From the NCBI RefSeq assembly GCF_009707665.1, contig NZ_WLZW01000005.1, positions 1 through 64,000 of the forward strand: a DNA stretch of 64,000 bases, written 5' to 3'. A program made the position numbers and the translations under genes. The notes under the pieces are model-generated. The model saw only the letters and a list, made by a program, of their open reading frames with translations. It was not told the origin of the DNA and searched no databases. This document shows, one piece after another, positions 49,267 through 56,926 of the stretch (within the stretch, counting starts at the first letter, position 1; each line of letters opens with the position of its first letter). The stretch is from Planomicrobium sp. YIM 101495. Lineage in GTDB: Bacteria > Bacillota > Bacilli > Bacillales_A > Planococcaceae.

Positions 49267-50427
49267 ATGGAATTTATAAATGGAATGAACGATAAATGGC
49301 AGGAAAAATGGCAGAAGGCTGGATTCGAATCCGCAATGCCGATACAGGAGAAAATGATTCCGGAGATGCTTGCCGGAAAAGACATCGTCGCAGAGTCCCC
49401 GACTGGATCAGGGAAGACGCTTGCGTATGTTTTGCCGATCCTTGAAGCAATCGATCCGCAGCGCAAACAGACGCAAGCGATGATCGTTGCGCCTTCACAG
49501 GAACTGGCGATGCAGATCGTCAATGTCATACGTGAGTGGATCGAAGGAACAGATTTGACAGTGACACAACTGATCGGCGGTGCGAACATGCAGCGTCAAT
49601 TGGAGAAGCTTAAGAAGAAGCCGGCCATCGTCGTCGGAACTCCGGGACGCTTGAACGAGCTAGTGAAATCGAAGAAGCTGAAGATGCATGAGATCCGGAC
49701 GCTCGTCTTGGATGAAGGGGACCAGCTGATGGCCCGCGAACACCGCGGCATCATGAAGGACTTGATTTCAGCGACGCAGCAGGACCGCCAGATCGTCCTC
49801 GTTTCTGCGACGATCACAGAAGAAGTGGAACTTGTAGCGGAACGTATGATGAAAGATCCGGTCCGCATCCGTGTAACGGCTGAGGACATGCCGGCACAAG
49901 GGAAGATCACCCACTCGTTCATCAAAGTCGATGAGCGCGATAAGACCGACCTGTTGCGCAGCTTGTCCCACATGAAGGACATGAAAGGCTTGGTCTTCGT
50001 CAACAACTTGGACCAGCTTTTGATGAAAGAAGACAAGCTGAAATTCCGTGACGCGAAAATCGTCGTCCTCCACTCGGAGATGAAAAAAGATGAACGGAAA
50101 CGCGCACTCGACGCATTCCGTAAAGGGGACGTCTCCCTTTTGATGGCGACGGAAGTTGCGGCACGCGGCCTTGATATCGAAATGGTGACACACGTCATCC
50201 ACGTCGATGTCCCGCAGACGCCCGAACAATATGTCCACCGTTCAGGAAGAACAGGACGTGCAGGAGCAGACGGCGAAGTGCTGACGCTTCTTGCATATAA
50301 AGACGAAAAACATTACAAGAAAATGATCAAACAAGTTGCCAGCAAGCCGGTGCAGAAAGTATTGCGCGGCGGAGAACTGATCGAAGGAAACAGCAAGACG
50401 TCACTTGTAAAAGGAGTGCGAAAATGA
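49267..50427 (+). CDS. DEAD-box RNA helicase, YfmL-like, with DEGD motif II
   Basis: ATP-dependent RNA helicase of about 386 residues. Motif I is SPTGSGKT (44-51), GTPGR (124-128), motif III SAT (180-182), ATEVAARGLDIE and HRSGRTGRAG. Motif II reads DEGD (149-152) instead of DEAD. The protein is compact without C-terminal RNA-binding tail, like B. subtilis YfmL, which helps ribosome assembly. ATG 49267 has AAGGTGG 9 bases upstream; GTG 49255 lies inside that site. The stop overlaps the aminopeptidase start (ATGA). Confidence 0.87.
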   Translation: MEFINGMNDKWQEKWQKAGFESAMPIQEKMIPEMLAGKDIVAESPTGSGKTLAYVLPILEAIDPQRKQTQAMIVAPSQELAMQIVNVIREWIEGTDLTVTQLIGGANMQRQLEKLKKKPAIVVGTPGRLNELVKSKKLKMHEIRTLVLDEGDQLMAREHRGIMKDLISATQQDRQIVLVSATITEEVELVAERMMKDPVRIRVTAEDMPAQGKITHSFIKVDERDKTDLLRSLSHMKDMKGLVFVNNLDQLLMKEDKLKFRDAKIVVLHSEMKKDERKRALDAFRKGDVSLLMATEVAARGLDIEMVTHVIHVDVPQTPEQYVHRSGRTGRAGADGEVLTLLAYKDEKHYKKMIKQVASKPVQKVLRGGELIEGNSKTSLVKGVRK

Positions 50428-51653
50428 ACTTTCAAGAAAAGTTAGAGCAATATGCTGAACTGACGGTCCGTGTCGGGCTGAACGTTCAAGAAGGCCAAGT
50501 GATTGCTGTCCAGGCAACAGTTGAAACGTTGGAATTCACCCGCCTTGTCGTGCGCAAAGCGTATGAAGCTGGTGCGAAGCAAGTATATGTGAACTATGAA
50601 GATCCGGTGCAGACGCGCATTCATTACGAGCTGGCTCCGGACGAAGCGTTCCAATCTTATCCCGAATACATTGTCCGTCAGCGCGACGAAATCATCGATA
50701 CCGGCGGAGCTTTCCTATGGATCGACGCGGAAGATCCGGATTTGCTTGCGGGCATTCCGGCAAAGCGGCTATCCGATTTCCAGAAGGCTGCTGGGAAGTC
50801 ACTTGTCCGTTATCGCCAAGCGGTCGGTTCGGATAAAGTGGCATGGTCGATCGTTGCTGTTCCGTCTCCAAAATGGGCTGCGAAAGTATTCCCGGAATTG
50901 ACGGGTGAAGCGCAGATCGAAGCGTTGTGGGAAGCGATTTTCAAGACTGTCCGGATCGGCGGGGGCAATGCGGTCGCTAAATGGCAAGAGCACATGGCGA
51001 CACTCGACAAACGCGCTGCTTTGCTGAATGCGAAGCGCTACAGCAAGCTGCACTACAAATCGACAGGTACGGATTTGACGATCGAACTGCCAGAAGGTCA
51101 TATTTGGCTGACGGGCGCTGCGAAGACGCCGAATGGCACACCATTCATCGCCAACATGCCGACTGAAGAAGTTTACACAGTGCCACTGAAGCAAGGTGTC
51201 GAAGGAACGGTGCGCAATACGAAGCCGTTCGTCTACAACGGCAACGTCATTGACGGCTTCACTTTGAAGTTTGAACAAGGGCAGATTACGGAAGTGTCAG
51301 CTGAACAGAATGAGGAATTGTTGAAGGAGCTAGTCGCGTCCGATCCGGGAGCGGCATATCTCGGAGAAGTGGCACTCGTGCCGTATCATTCACCGATTTC
51401 CGACAGTGGCATCTTGTTTTACAACACACTATTCGACGAAAACGCTTCTTGTCACTTGGCGATCGGGGATTCGTACCCGACTTGTCACGAAGGAGCAGCA
51501 GATTTGGAACGCGGCCAGTTGGAAGCAATCGGCTTGAACACGTCCATCGTGCATGAAGATTTCATGATCGGAAATGCCGAGCTGTCCATCGACGGGATTT
51601 TGCCGGATGGCACAGTGGAAGCTGTATTCCGAAACGGAGACTGGGCGGAGTAA
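50424..51653 (+). CDS. M29 family aminopeptidase (AmpS/PepS type)
   Basis: Metal-dependent aminopeptidase of 409 residues. Family landmarks include TGTDLTIELPEGHIW (about 212-226), FIANMPTEEVYTVP (about 240-253), and EVALVPYHSPIS. Also present are FYNTLFDENASCHLAIG (about 335-351) and the C-terminal HEDFMIGNAELSIDG segment with metal ligands. It is translationally coupled to the helicase. A paralogue lies at the right edge of the window; this one has a distinct N-terminal half fully inside the window. Confidence 0.93.
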   Translation: MNFQEKLEQYAELTVRVGLNVQEGQVIAVQATVETLEFTRLVVRKAYEAGAKQVYVNYEDPVQTRIHYELAPDEAFQSYPEYIVRQRDEIIDTGGAFLWIDAEDPDLLAGIPAKRLSDFQKAAGKSLVRYRQAVGSDKVAWSIVAVPSPKWAAKVFPELTGEAQIEALWEAIFKTVRIGGGNAVAKWQEHMATLDKRAALLNAKRYSKLHYKSTGTDLTIELPEGHIWLTGAAKTPNGTPFIANMPTEEVYTVPLKQGVEGTVRNTKPFVYNGNVIDGFTLKFEQGQITEVSAEQNEELLKELVASDPGAAYLGEVALVPYHSPISDSGILFYNTLFDENASCHLAIGDSYPTCHEGAADLERGQLEAIGLNTSIVHEDFMIGNAELSIDGILPDGTVEAVFRNGDWAE

Positions 51654-51666
51654 GGAGGAAATCGAT

Positions 51667-52584
51667 GTGAAGAAGCTGATATTAATGGTTGTTGCTGCAG
51701 TCAGCTTGTCCGGTGTGGCAGCGCCTGTTTCTGCCGAATTGAAGACGCCGGCAGCTTATGTGGCGCTCGGCGATTCACTCGCTGCCGGACAGACGCCGGA
51801 TAACGCCATCGACACAGGCTACTCCGACTTGATCGCCCAAGAACTGGTGCGTCATCAGCGCGTCGTCTTCTACACGAAAGACTTGGCATTTCCGGGCTTC
51901 ACCACTGCTGATGTATTGGAGCGCGTCCGCTCCGCTGAAGCGCAAGAAGTGCTGAAGCAGGCGAACATCATCACGATCTCCGCCGGTGCCAACGATCTCT
52001 TGCAACTGGTGCAGTCGAATCCTGACCAAGGCTCACTTGCGTTCGATCAGATCCAAGCGGACTTCGCCATGAACAAAGCGCGGCAAAACATGGAGAAGAC
52101 GTTAGCAGAATTAACGGACCGCGCACCGAATGCAGATGTGTATGTCATGGGCTATTACTTCGCATATCCGCATGCGCGCGATTCGCAGAAAGCAGGCGTC
52201 GGCCAGCAACTGGACCGTCTGAACGCCATCTTGAAGCGGACCGCTGAACAGGCGGACGCGGTATTCATTCCGGTCGACGCAGCATTCGGTGACGGTGCGA
52301 CTGACAAGGTGCCAAATGCGGCAGACGTCCACCCGAACATTCTCGGCTACCAGGCGATGGCCAATGCATTTTTAGCCTCGTATGCGCCGCGCTGGAAAGT
52401 GGAGCAGTATGAATTGCCAAAACCTGCTCCGCAATCATTCGAGCAGATCATGGCGCAGCAGGAAGCAGCAAGTGCTACCGCGCCGCAGAGCACAACGACG
52501 GACCCGGATGCATCTGTGCGGAAGCCTTCTGAAGATGTGAAAATGGATTACTTGGCCATCAAAGGACCGATACTTTATATTTAA
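51667..52584 (+). CDS. secreted SGNH/GDSL-type hydrolase
   Basis: This 305-residue esterase-like protein has a signal peptide (1-23, cleavage after VSA) and block I GDSLAAG (35-41, Ser37). It also has block III GANDLL (about 98-103) and the catalytic pair DVHPN (about 222-226). It acts outside the cell on an ester or cell-wall acetyl group; substrate unknown. GTG 51667 with AAGGAGGA 7-8 bases upstream is the start. The C-terminal 50 residues are low-complexity, rich in Ala, Thr and Gln. It follows the aminopeptidase after 13 bases. Confidence 0.9.
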   Translation: MKKLILMVVAAVSLSGVAAPVSAELKTPAAYVALGDSLAAGQTPDNAIDTGYSDLIAQELVRHQRVVFYTKDLAFPGFTTADVLERVRSAEAQEVLKQANIITISAGANDLLQLVQSNPDQGSLAFDQIQADFAMNKARQNMEKTLAELTDRAPNADVYVMGYYFAYPHARDSQKAGVGQQLDRLNAILKRTAEQADAVFIPVDAAFGDGATDKVPNAADVHPNILGYQAMANAFLASYAPRWKVEQYELPKPAPQSFEQIMAQQEAASATAPQSTTTDPDASVRKPSEDVKMDYLAIKGPILYI

Positions 52585-52594
52585 AAATGTCGAT

Positions 52595-52634
52595 GCCCCA
52601 GGATTCGCTGACTGCGAGTTCTGAGGCTTTTTTT
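52595..52634 (+). terminator. SGNH hydrolase terminator
   Basis: GCCCCAG pairs with CTGAGGC (52621-52627), followed by eight T residues. Confidence 0.75.
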
Positions 52635-52671
52635 GTTAGGTGGAATGGCGTGTGGGGAGAGCGGCGGGCGG

Positions 52672-52802
52672 ATAACCGGAGAACCGATCCAAATAACCGG
52701 AGATTGGATGATAACCGTTGTTTGCCGCCCGATAACCGGCGTTCGGGTCCAGATAGCTTGCATTCACCACCACATAACCGGGATTCATCCGAAAATCCAA
52801 AA
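52672..52802 (+). repeat. array B: six to seven units of an ATAACCGG motif, 21-bp period
   Basis: Units start at 52672, 52693, 52711, 52732, 52753, 52774 and (weak) 52795. Steps are 21, 18, 21, 21, 21 and 21 bp. The head is ATAACCGG with small changes, and the other 13 bases are free. No R1 or R2 module flanks it. It lies in the 338-base gap between the SGNH gene terminator and the minus-strand small gene. Confidence 0.88.
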
Positions 52803-52813
52803 ATGGTTTGATT

Positions 52814-52833
52814 GGATCGGCCGCGGCCGATCC
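52814..52833. repeat. 20-bp perfect palindrome
   Basis: GGATCGGCCG followed by its exact complement, GC-rich, directly downstream of array B and followed by five G residues. Role unknown; it could form a cruciform or bind a dimer. Confidence 0.7.
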
Positions 52834-52870
52834 GGGGGCATCCATCACTCACACCAGTAAATTTCCCCTC

Positions 52871-52913
52871 AAAAAAACCGGACACCAAAACGTGAAACAC
52901 GCCCGGTGGCCGG
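52871..52913 (-). terminator. terminator of the small minus-strand gene
   Basis: On the minus strand CCGGCCACC pairs with GGTGTCCGG and is followed by seven T residues. Confidence 0.85.
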
Positions 52914-52922
52914 CTACCTGTA

Positions 52923-53066
52923 TTATTTTCTTCGCGGTTGTCCGCTTGGGCGCTGCTGGTTTACATCGACGCCGCCTTTTTTCCTATTCTTCATCATCTT
53001 GCGGATGATCGGGTAGGCAATCGGTGCATATTTAACTGCGGTCTTTACAAGTCTGCCAATTTTCAT
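52923..53066 (-). CDS. small basic protein (47 aa)
   Basis: A 47-residue strongly basic protein beginning MKIGRLVKTAVKYAPIAYP, with a KMMKNRKKGG middle and an RPSGQPRRK tail. I know similar short Bacillales proteins only as hypothetical. On the minus strand GGAG lies 7 bases before the ATG, and a strong terminator lies 10 bases after the stop, so the gene looks real. The amphipathic start suggests membrane or nucleic acid contact. It is 66 bases upstream of nothing else on that strand but follows the M20 gene, with which it may be co-transcribed. Confidence 0.65.
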   Translation of the reverse strand: MKIGRLVKTAVKYAPIAYPIIRKMMKNRKKGGVDVNQQRPSGQPRRK

Positions 53067-53131
53067 CAAAATCGCTCCATTTCGTATTTGCTTATGGTTC
53101 TTTTCCCCCGATTAGCGGGGTTGAAACGCAT

Positions 53132-54208
53132 TCATTCGTTCAGCGCTTGCTGGAGCAGGATGTCCTTGAATTGTTCAATGGACGAAATCTTTCCGAATTC
53201 GGCATTGCCGTGCCAGTCGTCGCCAGCCGGACCAAATTCGATGGCACCTTGTCCGCCGTTGACTGCAGCATAATAGCGGGTGTCTGCAGCGCCGTGCTGA
53301 CCGAATAGGATCGGGTCGTCGGCAGTCACTTTGCGGATGGCGTCCTGCAGCGACACGATATATGGATTGTCTTCCGGTGTCGTCAAGGCCGGTGTCGGTG
53401 TGTCGCTCGCTTCGTACTCACCGTCCAGTTCGAGCGTCTTGATCAAGCCCGTCAGCTGGTCGGTGATTTCTTCTGCGCTTTGTCCCGGCATGAAACGGAT
53501 ATCGTATTTGACCGTGCAAAGTTCCGGCACGACATTATACCGATCACCTGCCTGGATCATCGCCAAGTTCACGGAAGGCTGTCCGAAGTACTCCGATGTT
53601 TCTTTCCGGAATGGAAGTTCGCTCAGCGCCATGTGGTATTTCATCGCACTTTCAATCGCATTGATGCCTTCCCAAGGACGCGAACCGTGTGCGGGCTTTC
53701 CTTTGAAGGTGATATCGAAGTGGAGGATCCCTTTCGACTGCAAGCCGACCTTCAAACCTGTCGGCTCTCCGCAAATGACAAAGTCACCGTGGTAGCCTTG
53801 TTCAACAAGCCATTTAGAAGTATTGCGTCCACCAATTTCTTCGTCGGTGACGATGTGGAGCTGGACGATTCGTTCGAGACGGGTCTCGTCAATTTCAACG
53901 AATGCTTGCATCATTGCCGCGACACCCGCTTTCATATCGGCTGCTCCGCGTCCGTATAATTTATCCTTCTCGATCATCGGGACGAATTGTTCGCTATGAC
54001 CGGGGACGACATCGATGTGACCATTCCAGATGATGGTTTCATTGCCATGACCTTTTGTGGCCACGAGCATCTTATACCCGTTGTTCTCCAGTACTTGGAA
54101 TTCAATGTCGCGTGCCTCCAGCCAGCCGGCGCAGAACACCAATGCGGCATTCGCTCCTTCACGGGAGTCGCTTTCGATCTTGATTAGTTCTTTTAACAAA
54201 TGGATCAT
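53132..54208 (-). CDS. M20 family metallohydrolase (ArgE/DapE-like deacylase)
   Basis: This 358-residue two-domain zinc hydrolase has His64/Asp66 in NGHIDVVPG, Asp91 in GRGAADMKAG, the catalytic Glu and ligand in TDEEIGG (about 123-129), and a C-terminal FGQHGAADTRY. The fold covers acetylornithine deacetylase, succinyl-diaminopimelate desuccinylase and aminoacylases. No arginine or lysine gene is nearby, so the substrate stays open. It is transcribed away from the thiT riboswitch. Confidence 0.88.
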   Translation of the reverse strand: MIHLLKELIKIESDSREGANAALVFCAGWLEARDIEFQVLENNGYKMLVATKGHGNETIIWNGHIDVVPGHSEQFVPMIEKDKLYGRGAADMKAGVAAMMQAFVEIDETRLERIVQLHIVTDEEIGGRNTSKWLVEQGYHGDFVICGEPTGLKVGLQSKGILHFDITFKGKPAHGSRPWEGINAIESAMKYHMALSELPFRKETSEYFGQPSVNLAMIQAGDRYNVVPELCTVKYDIRFMPGQSAEEITDQLTGLIKTLELDGEYEASDTPTPALTTPEDNPYIVSLQDAIRKVTADDPILFGQHGAADTRYYAAVNGGQGAIEFGPAGDDWHGNAEFGKISSIEQFKDILLQQALNE

Positions 54209-54304
54209 AATTGTTCAGCAGCATACGTACACTGCTGGTTTCACCGCCTCTCTGCAAAAGATTCTTCTCTTACATTTCCCCAGAGGAGACACGATGAAAC
54301 AGGT

Positions 54305-54333
54305 TTGCTACGAAAGCCGTTCTTCGGTACAAT
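54305..54333 (+). promoter_or_regulatory. thiT promoter
   Basis: TTGCTA (54305-54310) and TACAAT (54328-54333) with a 17-bp spacer lie 28 bases before the TPP aptamer. Confidence 0.65.
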
Positions 54334-54360
54334 AGAAGCGAGTCAATAAATTGTATTACA

Positions 54361-54444
54361 CCACAAGGGGAGCTTATCGCTGAGAGTGGACGGAAACGTT
54401 CTGACCCTTCGAACCTGTGAGTTAACGCTTGCGAAGGAATGTGG
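54361..54444 (+). promoter_or_regulatory. TPP riboswitch (THI box)
   Basis: CCACA (54361-54365) and TGTGG (54440-54444) form P1. The invariant GGGGAGC, GCTGAGAG and GACCCTTCGAACCTG stretches are present, as is the CTTGCGAAGGAA segment. Binding of thiamine pyrophosphate should favour the following terminator and turn off the thiamine importer. Confidence 0.95.
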
Positions 54445-54464
54445 ATGGAAACCTGCCTTTATTC

Positions 54465-54495
54465 CGGCGTCAGGTCTATCCTGATGCCGTTTTTT
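54465..54495 (+). terminator. TPP riboswitch terminator
   Basis: CGGCGTCAGG (54465-54474) pairs with CCTGATGCCG (54480-54489), followed by six T residues, between the aptamer and thiT. Confidence 0.92.
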
Positions 54496-54555
54496 ATATT
54501 CAGGCGCAGTTTCCTCCCTTTTATGGTGCTGTACAGAAAATAGGGGGAAAATACG

Positions 54556-55131
54556 ATGAAAAATCCAAAAGTGTTACTCATGATGGAAATTGCGATTTTC
54601 GGTGCACTCGGTTTCGTGCTGGATTTCGTTGCCTTCCGCATGCCGCAAGGAGGATCAGTCAGCCTGGTCATGATCCCGATTGTCCTGATGGCGTTCCGCC
54701 GGGGAGTAGGAGCCGGTATTCTGACAGGGCTGCTCGTCGGGCTCCTGCAAATCGTCACGGGATTCATCTCTGTGACGCCGCTGTCGTTCGGGTTCGTCGT
54801 AATGCAGGTGCTGCTTGATTACTTGCTTGCTTACGGTGTCGTCGGGCTTGCAGGTCTGTTCCGCGGCCGTTACCAGCATGCGGTCAAGGACGGGGACAAA
54901 GGGAAAGCGGCGGCGGCCGTCGTCATCGGCGTGCTGATCGCTTCATTCTTGCGCTACGTCGTCCATGTCGTAACAGGAATCCTGTTCTTCGGGATGTTCG
55001 CGACAGGCAATGTCGTCCTGTATTCGGCCGGCTACAATGCGACGTACATGATCCCGGTATTCGCAGTGGCAGCTGCAGCTTGTGCGGCGTTATTCGCGAC
55101 TGCGCCAAGACTTACACAACCAAGAGCATGA
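54556..55131 (+). CDS. thiT: thiamine ECF transporter S component ThiT
   Basis: ThiT is the substrate-binding membrane subunit of the energy-coupling-factor importer for thiamine, which borrows the shared EcfA/A'/T module encoded elsewhere. The 191-residue protein has six helices. It shows the family features MEIAIFGALGFVLDF, FRRGVGAGILTGLLVGLLQ and the DYLLAYGVVGLAG segment that holds thiamine. GGGGGAAAA precedes the ATG. The TPP riboswitch upstream confirms the substrate. Confidence 0.95.
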   Translation: MKNPKVLLMMEIAIFGALGFVLDFVAFRMPQGGSVSLVMIPIVLMAFRRGVGAGILTGLLVGLLQIVTGFISVTPLSFGFVVMQVLLDYLLAYGVVGLAGLFRGRYQHAVKDGDKGKAAAAVVIGVLIASFLRYVVHVVTGILFFGMFATGNVVLYSAGYNATYMIPVFAVAAAACAALFATAPRLTQPRA

Positions 55132-55136
55132 AAGCG

Positions 55137-55165
55137 AGGGGGCTTTGTTTACAGAGCTCCCTTTT
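55137..55165 (+). terminator. thiT terminator
   Basis: AGGGGGCTTTGT (55137-55148) pairs with ACAGAGCTCCCT (55151-55162), followed by TTT; it ends just before the map promoter. Confidence 0.75.
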
Positions 55166-55169
55166 CCTA

Positions 55170-55178
55170 TGGTATAAT
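55170..55178 (+). promoter_or_regulatory. map promoter, extended -10
   Basis: TGGTATAAT is an extended -10 element (TG one base before TATAAT), about 30 bases upstream of the map start codon. Confidence 0.65.
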
Positions 55179-55211
55179 GGCTAACAGAAAAGCTGGAAAG
55201 AAGGGTATACA

Positions 55212-55967
55212 ATGATTGCAACAACTGAAAAAGATATCGAAATGCTGAAAAAAGCCGGTCAGATGGTCGCGAAAATCCGCGAAGCGATGAAGGAAGCGAC
55301 GAAGCCAGGCGTTACGACGAAGGAACTCGACGAACTTGGCGGCCGTATGTTTGAAGAACTTGGCGGTGTATCAGGTCCGAAAGGGGAATATGATTTCCCT
55401 GGATTCACTTGCATCAGTGTCAACGAAGAAGTGGCGCACGGCATCCCAGGCAAACGTGTCATCAAAGACGGGGATATCGTCAATATCGACGTTTCCGGTT
55501 CATATGAAGGCTATTTCTCTGATACGGGCATCTCGTTCGTAGTCGGGGAAGGTCATGATGAGAAAGAAAAGCTTTGTGAAGTAGCATTGTCCGCTTTCGA
55601 GCGTGCGATGACGAAGGTGAAGGCCGGTTCGAAGCTGAACCAGATCGGCAAGGCCGTCGAGCGGGAAGCGAAGCAGCACGGTCTGTTCGTCATCAAGAAC
55701 CTGACAGGACACGGCATCGGCAAATCCCTTCACGAAGAGCCGCAGCACATCCTGAACTATTATGATGCATGGGAAAAGACGATCCTGAAAGAAGGCATGG
55801 TGCTTGCAGTCGAGCCGTTCGTTTCCCAAAAAGCGGAGCACATCATCGAATCAGGTGACGGCTGGACATTCATCACGCCGGATCAGTCGCTCGTTGCACA
55901 AATCGAGCACACCGTACTTGTCACAAAAGGCGAGCCGATTTTACTGACGCAGCTTGAAAACGAATAA
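55212..55967 (+). CDS. map: methionine aminopeptidase, type I
   Basis: Removes the initiator methionine from nascent proteins. The 251-residue enzyme shows the pita-bread metal ligands Asp93 (NIDVSGSYEGYFSDT), Asp104, His in TGHGIGKSLHEEP, and two C-terminal Glu, plus His76 in VAHGIPG. It is the stand-alone type I form without zinc-finger extension. A second map gene with ribosomal protein genes may exist elsewhere, as in B. subtilis. A strong terminator follows. Confidence 0.95.
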   Translation: MIATTEKDIEMLKKAGQMVAKIREAMKEATKPGVTTKELDELGGRMFEELGGVSGPKGEYDFPGFTCISVNEEVAHGIPGKRVIKDGDIVNIDVSGSYEGYFSDTGISFVVGEGHDEKEKLCEVALSAFERAMTKVKAGSKLNQIGKAVEREAKQHGLFVIKNLTGHGIGKSLHEEPQHILNYYDAWEKTILKEGMVLAVEPFVSQKAEHIIESGDGWTFITPDQSLVAQIEHTVLVTKGEPILLTQLENE

Positions 55968-55973
55968 GAAATG

Positions 55974-56020
55974 AAAAAGGAACGTTTATCCACTTGCGGA
56001 TGAACGTTCCTTTTCGTTTT
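55974..56020. terminator. bidirectional terminator, map / TspO-like gene
   Basis: AAAAAGGAACGTT.ATCC pairs with GGAT.AACGTTCCTTTT; tracts on both sides can serve both convergent genes. Confidence 0.88.
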
Positions 56021-56750
56021 AGTGCCTTATTGGTTTTTTCTTGATCAGGAAGATCCCCGTGAGGATGACGCCCGTCAAAAATAGAGAGGCAGTCATGACG
56101 AGTAATTCGCCGGTGCCATTCTTGATGGCGATGCCGATGAATGCCCAGACGAACACGAGTGCATACGGGATATCGAAATGATGGAAGCGGATGTGCAGTG
56201 CGAGCGCAGTCGCCACAGTCAGCATAATGACGGTCCATAGTTCGTTGCTGAGTCCCCAGCCATTCCAATTGTAATACGTGAGCACATAGCTGATATTGAC
56301 GATCGTCGCTACACTGACCCAGCCGAAGTTGATGGCGATCGGCATGCGTTCGGTCAACTTGCGCTCCTCGTTCGGGTACTGGAGGTAGAGGCCGCTGAGT
56401 GAAGCGAGATAACCGACCATTGCCACGATTGACCAAATGAAGATTTCATAATGCCATAAGAGAAGCCATGTGATATTGAAGGCAGCACTTAAAATGAAGA
56501 ATAGTGCGATGGTATTCGAGGGTTTCTGCTGTTCTTTCACATAACGTACCCAAAAGCCGGCAATCCAAATAGCTAAGGCCAAATAGATGATGCCCCAGAT
56601 CGCGAATACATATCCCGCCGGTGTGATCAACACGGTCAAGCGGTTGGAGACTTCTCCTGTCGTCTGGCCGTTGATCGGCACAATGTTAGCCGCCGCATTG
56701 ACAGCGATGACAGCGATGAACGCCAATGTCATTAAAATGATCCGCAACAT
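56019..56750 (-). CDS. TspO/MBR-related tryptophan-rich membrane protein
   Basis: This 243-residue protein has about seven membrane helices. The segment TPAGYVFAIWGIIYLALA (about 42-59) fits the start of TspO/tryptophan-rich sensory proteins, and Trp is frequent (WLLLWHYEIF, NWNGWGLSNELW). It is longer than the 160-residue canonical TspO, as in an expanded Bacillales group. Ligand and role are unknown; porphyrin or lipid handling are known for the short family. On the minus strand GGAGGAG precedes the ATG. Confidence 0.8.
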   Translation of the reverse strand: MLRIILMTLAFIAVIAVNAAANIVPINGQTTGEVSNRLTVLITPAGYVFAIWGIIYLALAIWIAGFWVRYVKEQQKPSNTIALFFILSAAFNITWLLLWHYEIFIWSIVAMVGYLASLSGLYLQYPNEERKLTERMPIAINFGWVSVATIVNISYVLTYYNWNGWGLSNELWTVIMLTVATALALHIRFHHFDIPYALVFVWAFIGIAIKNGTGELLVMTASLFLTGVILTGIFLIKKKPIRH

Positions 56751-56926
56751 AGCGTCTCCTCCTTCTAGTCTATAGTATACATGTCCGCATAATGTTCAAC
56801 AAACACCAACTACCCAAAAGACCGCCAATTTTGTACGTCTATTCTTAGTATTTCGCCATTAACATAAAAGTGGTATACTATAAGAGTGTTTTTAGAAAAT
56901 TTTGTCTATCAGGAGGGTACATAAGT

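Noticed and set aside
52633-52860. Frames on both strands with ITG, GY or RLSG heptads across array B
   Set aside because: Several frames on both strands are equally open because of the 21-bp period; none has a convincing start, and one would read through a terminator.
53101-53125. CCCCC/GGGG hairpin after the M20 gene on the minus strand
   Set aside because: On the minus strand it is followed by A residues, not T, so it is not a terminator for that gene.
54294-54335. 13-codon frame with a GAGGAGA site before the TPP riboswitch
   Set aside because: It overlaps the -35 and -10 of the thiT promoter and could not be in the thiT transcript; likely chance.
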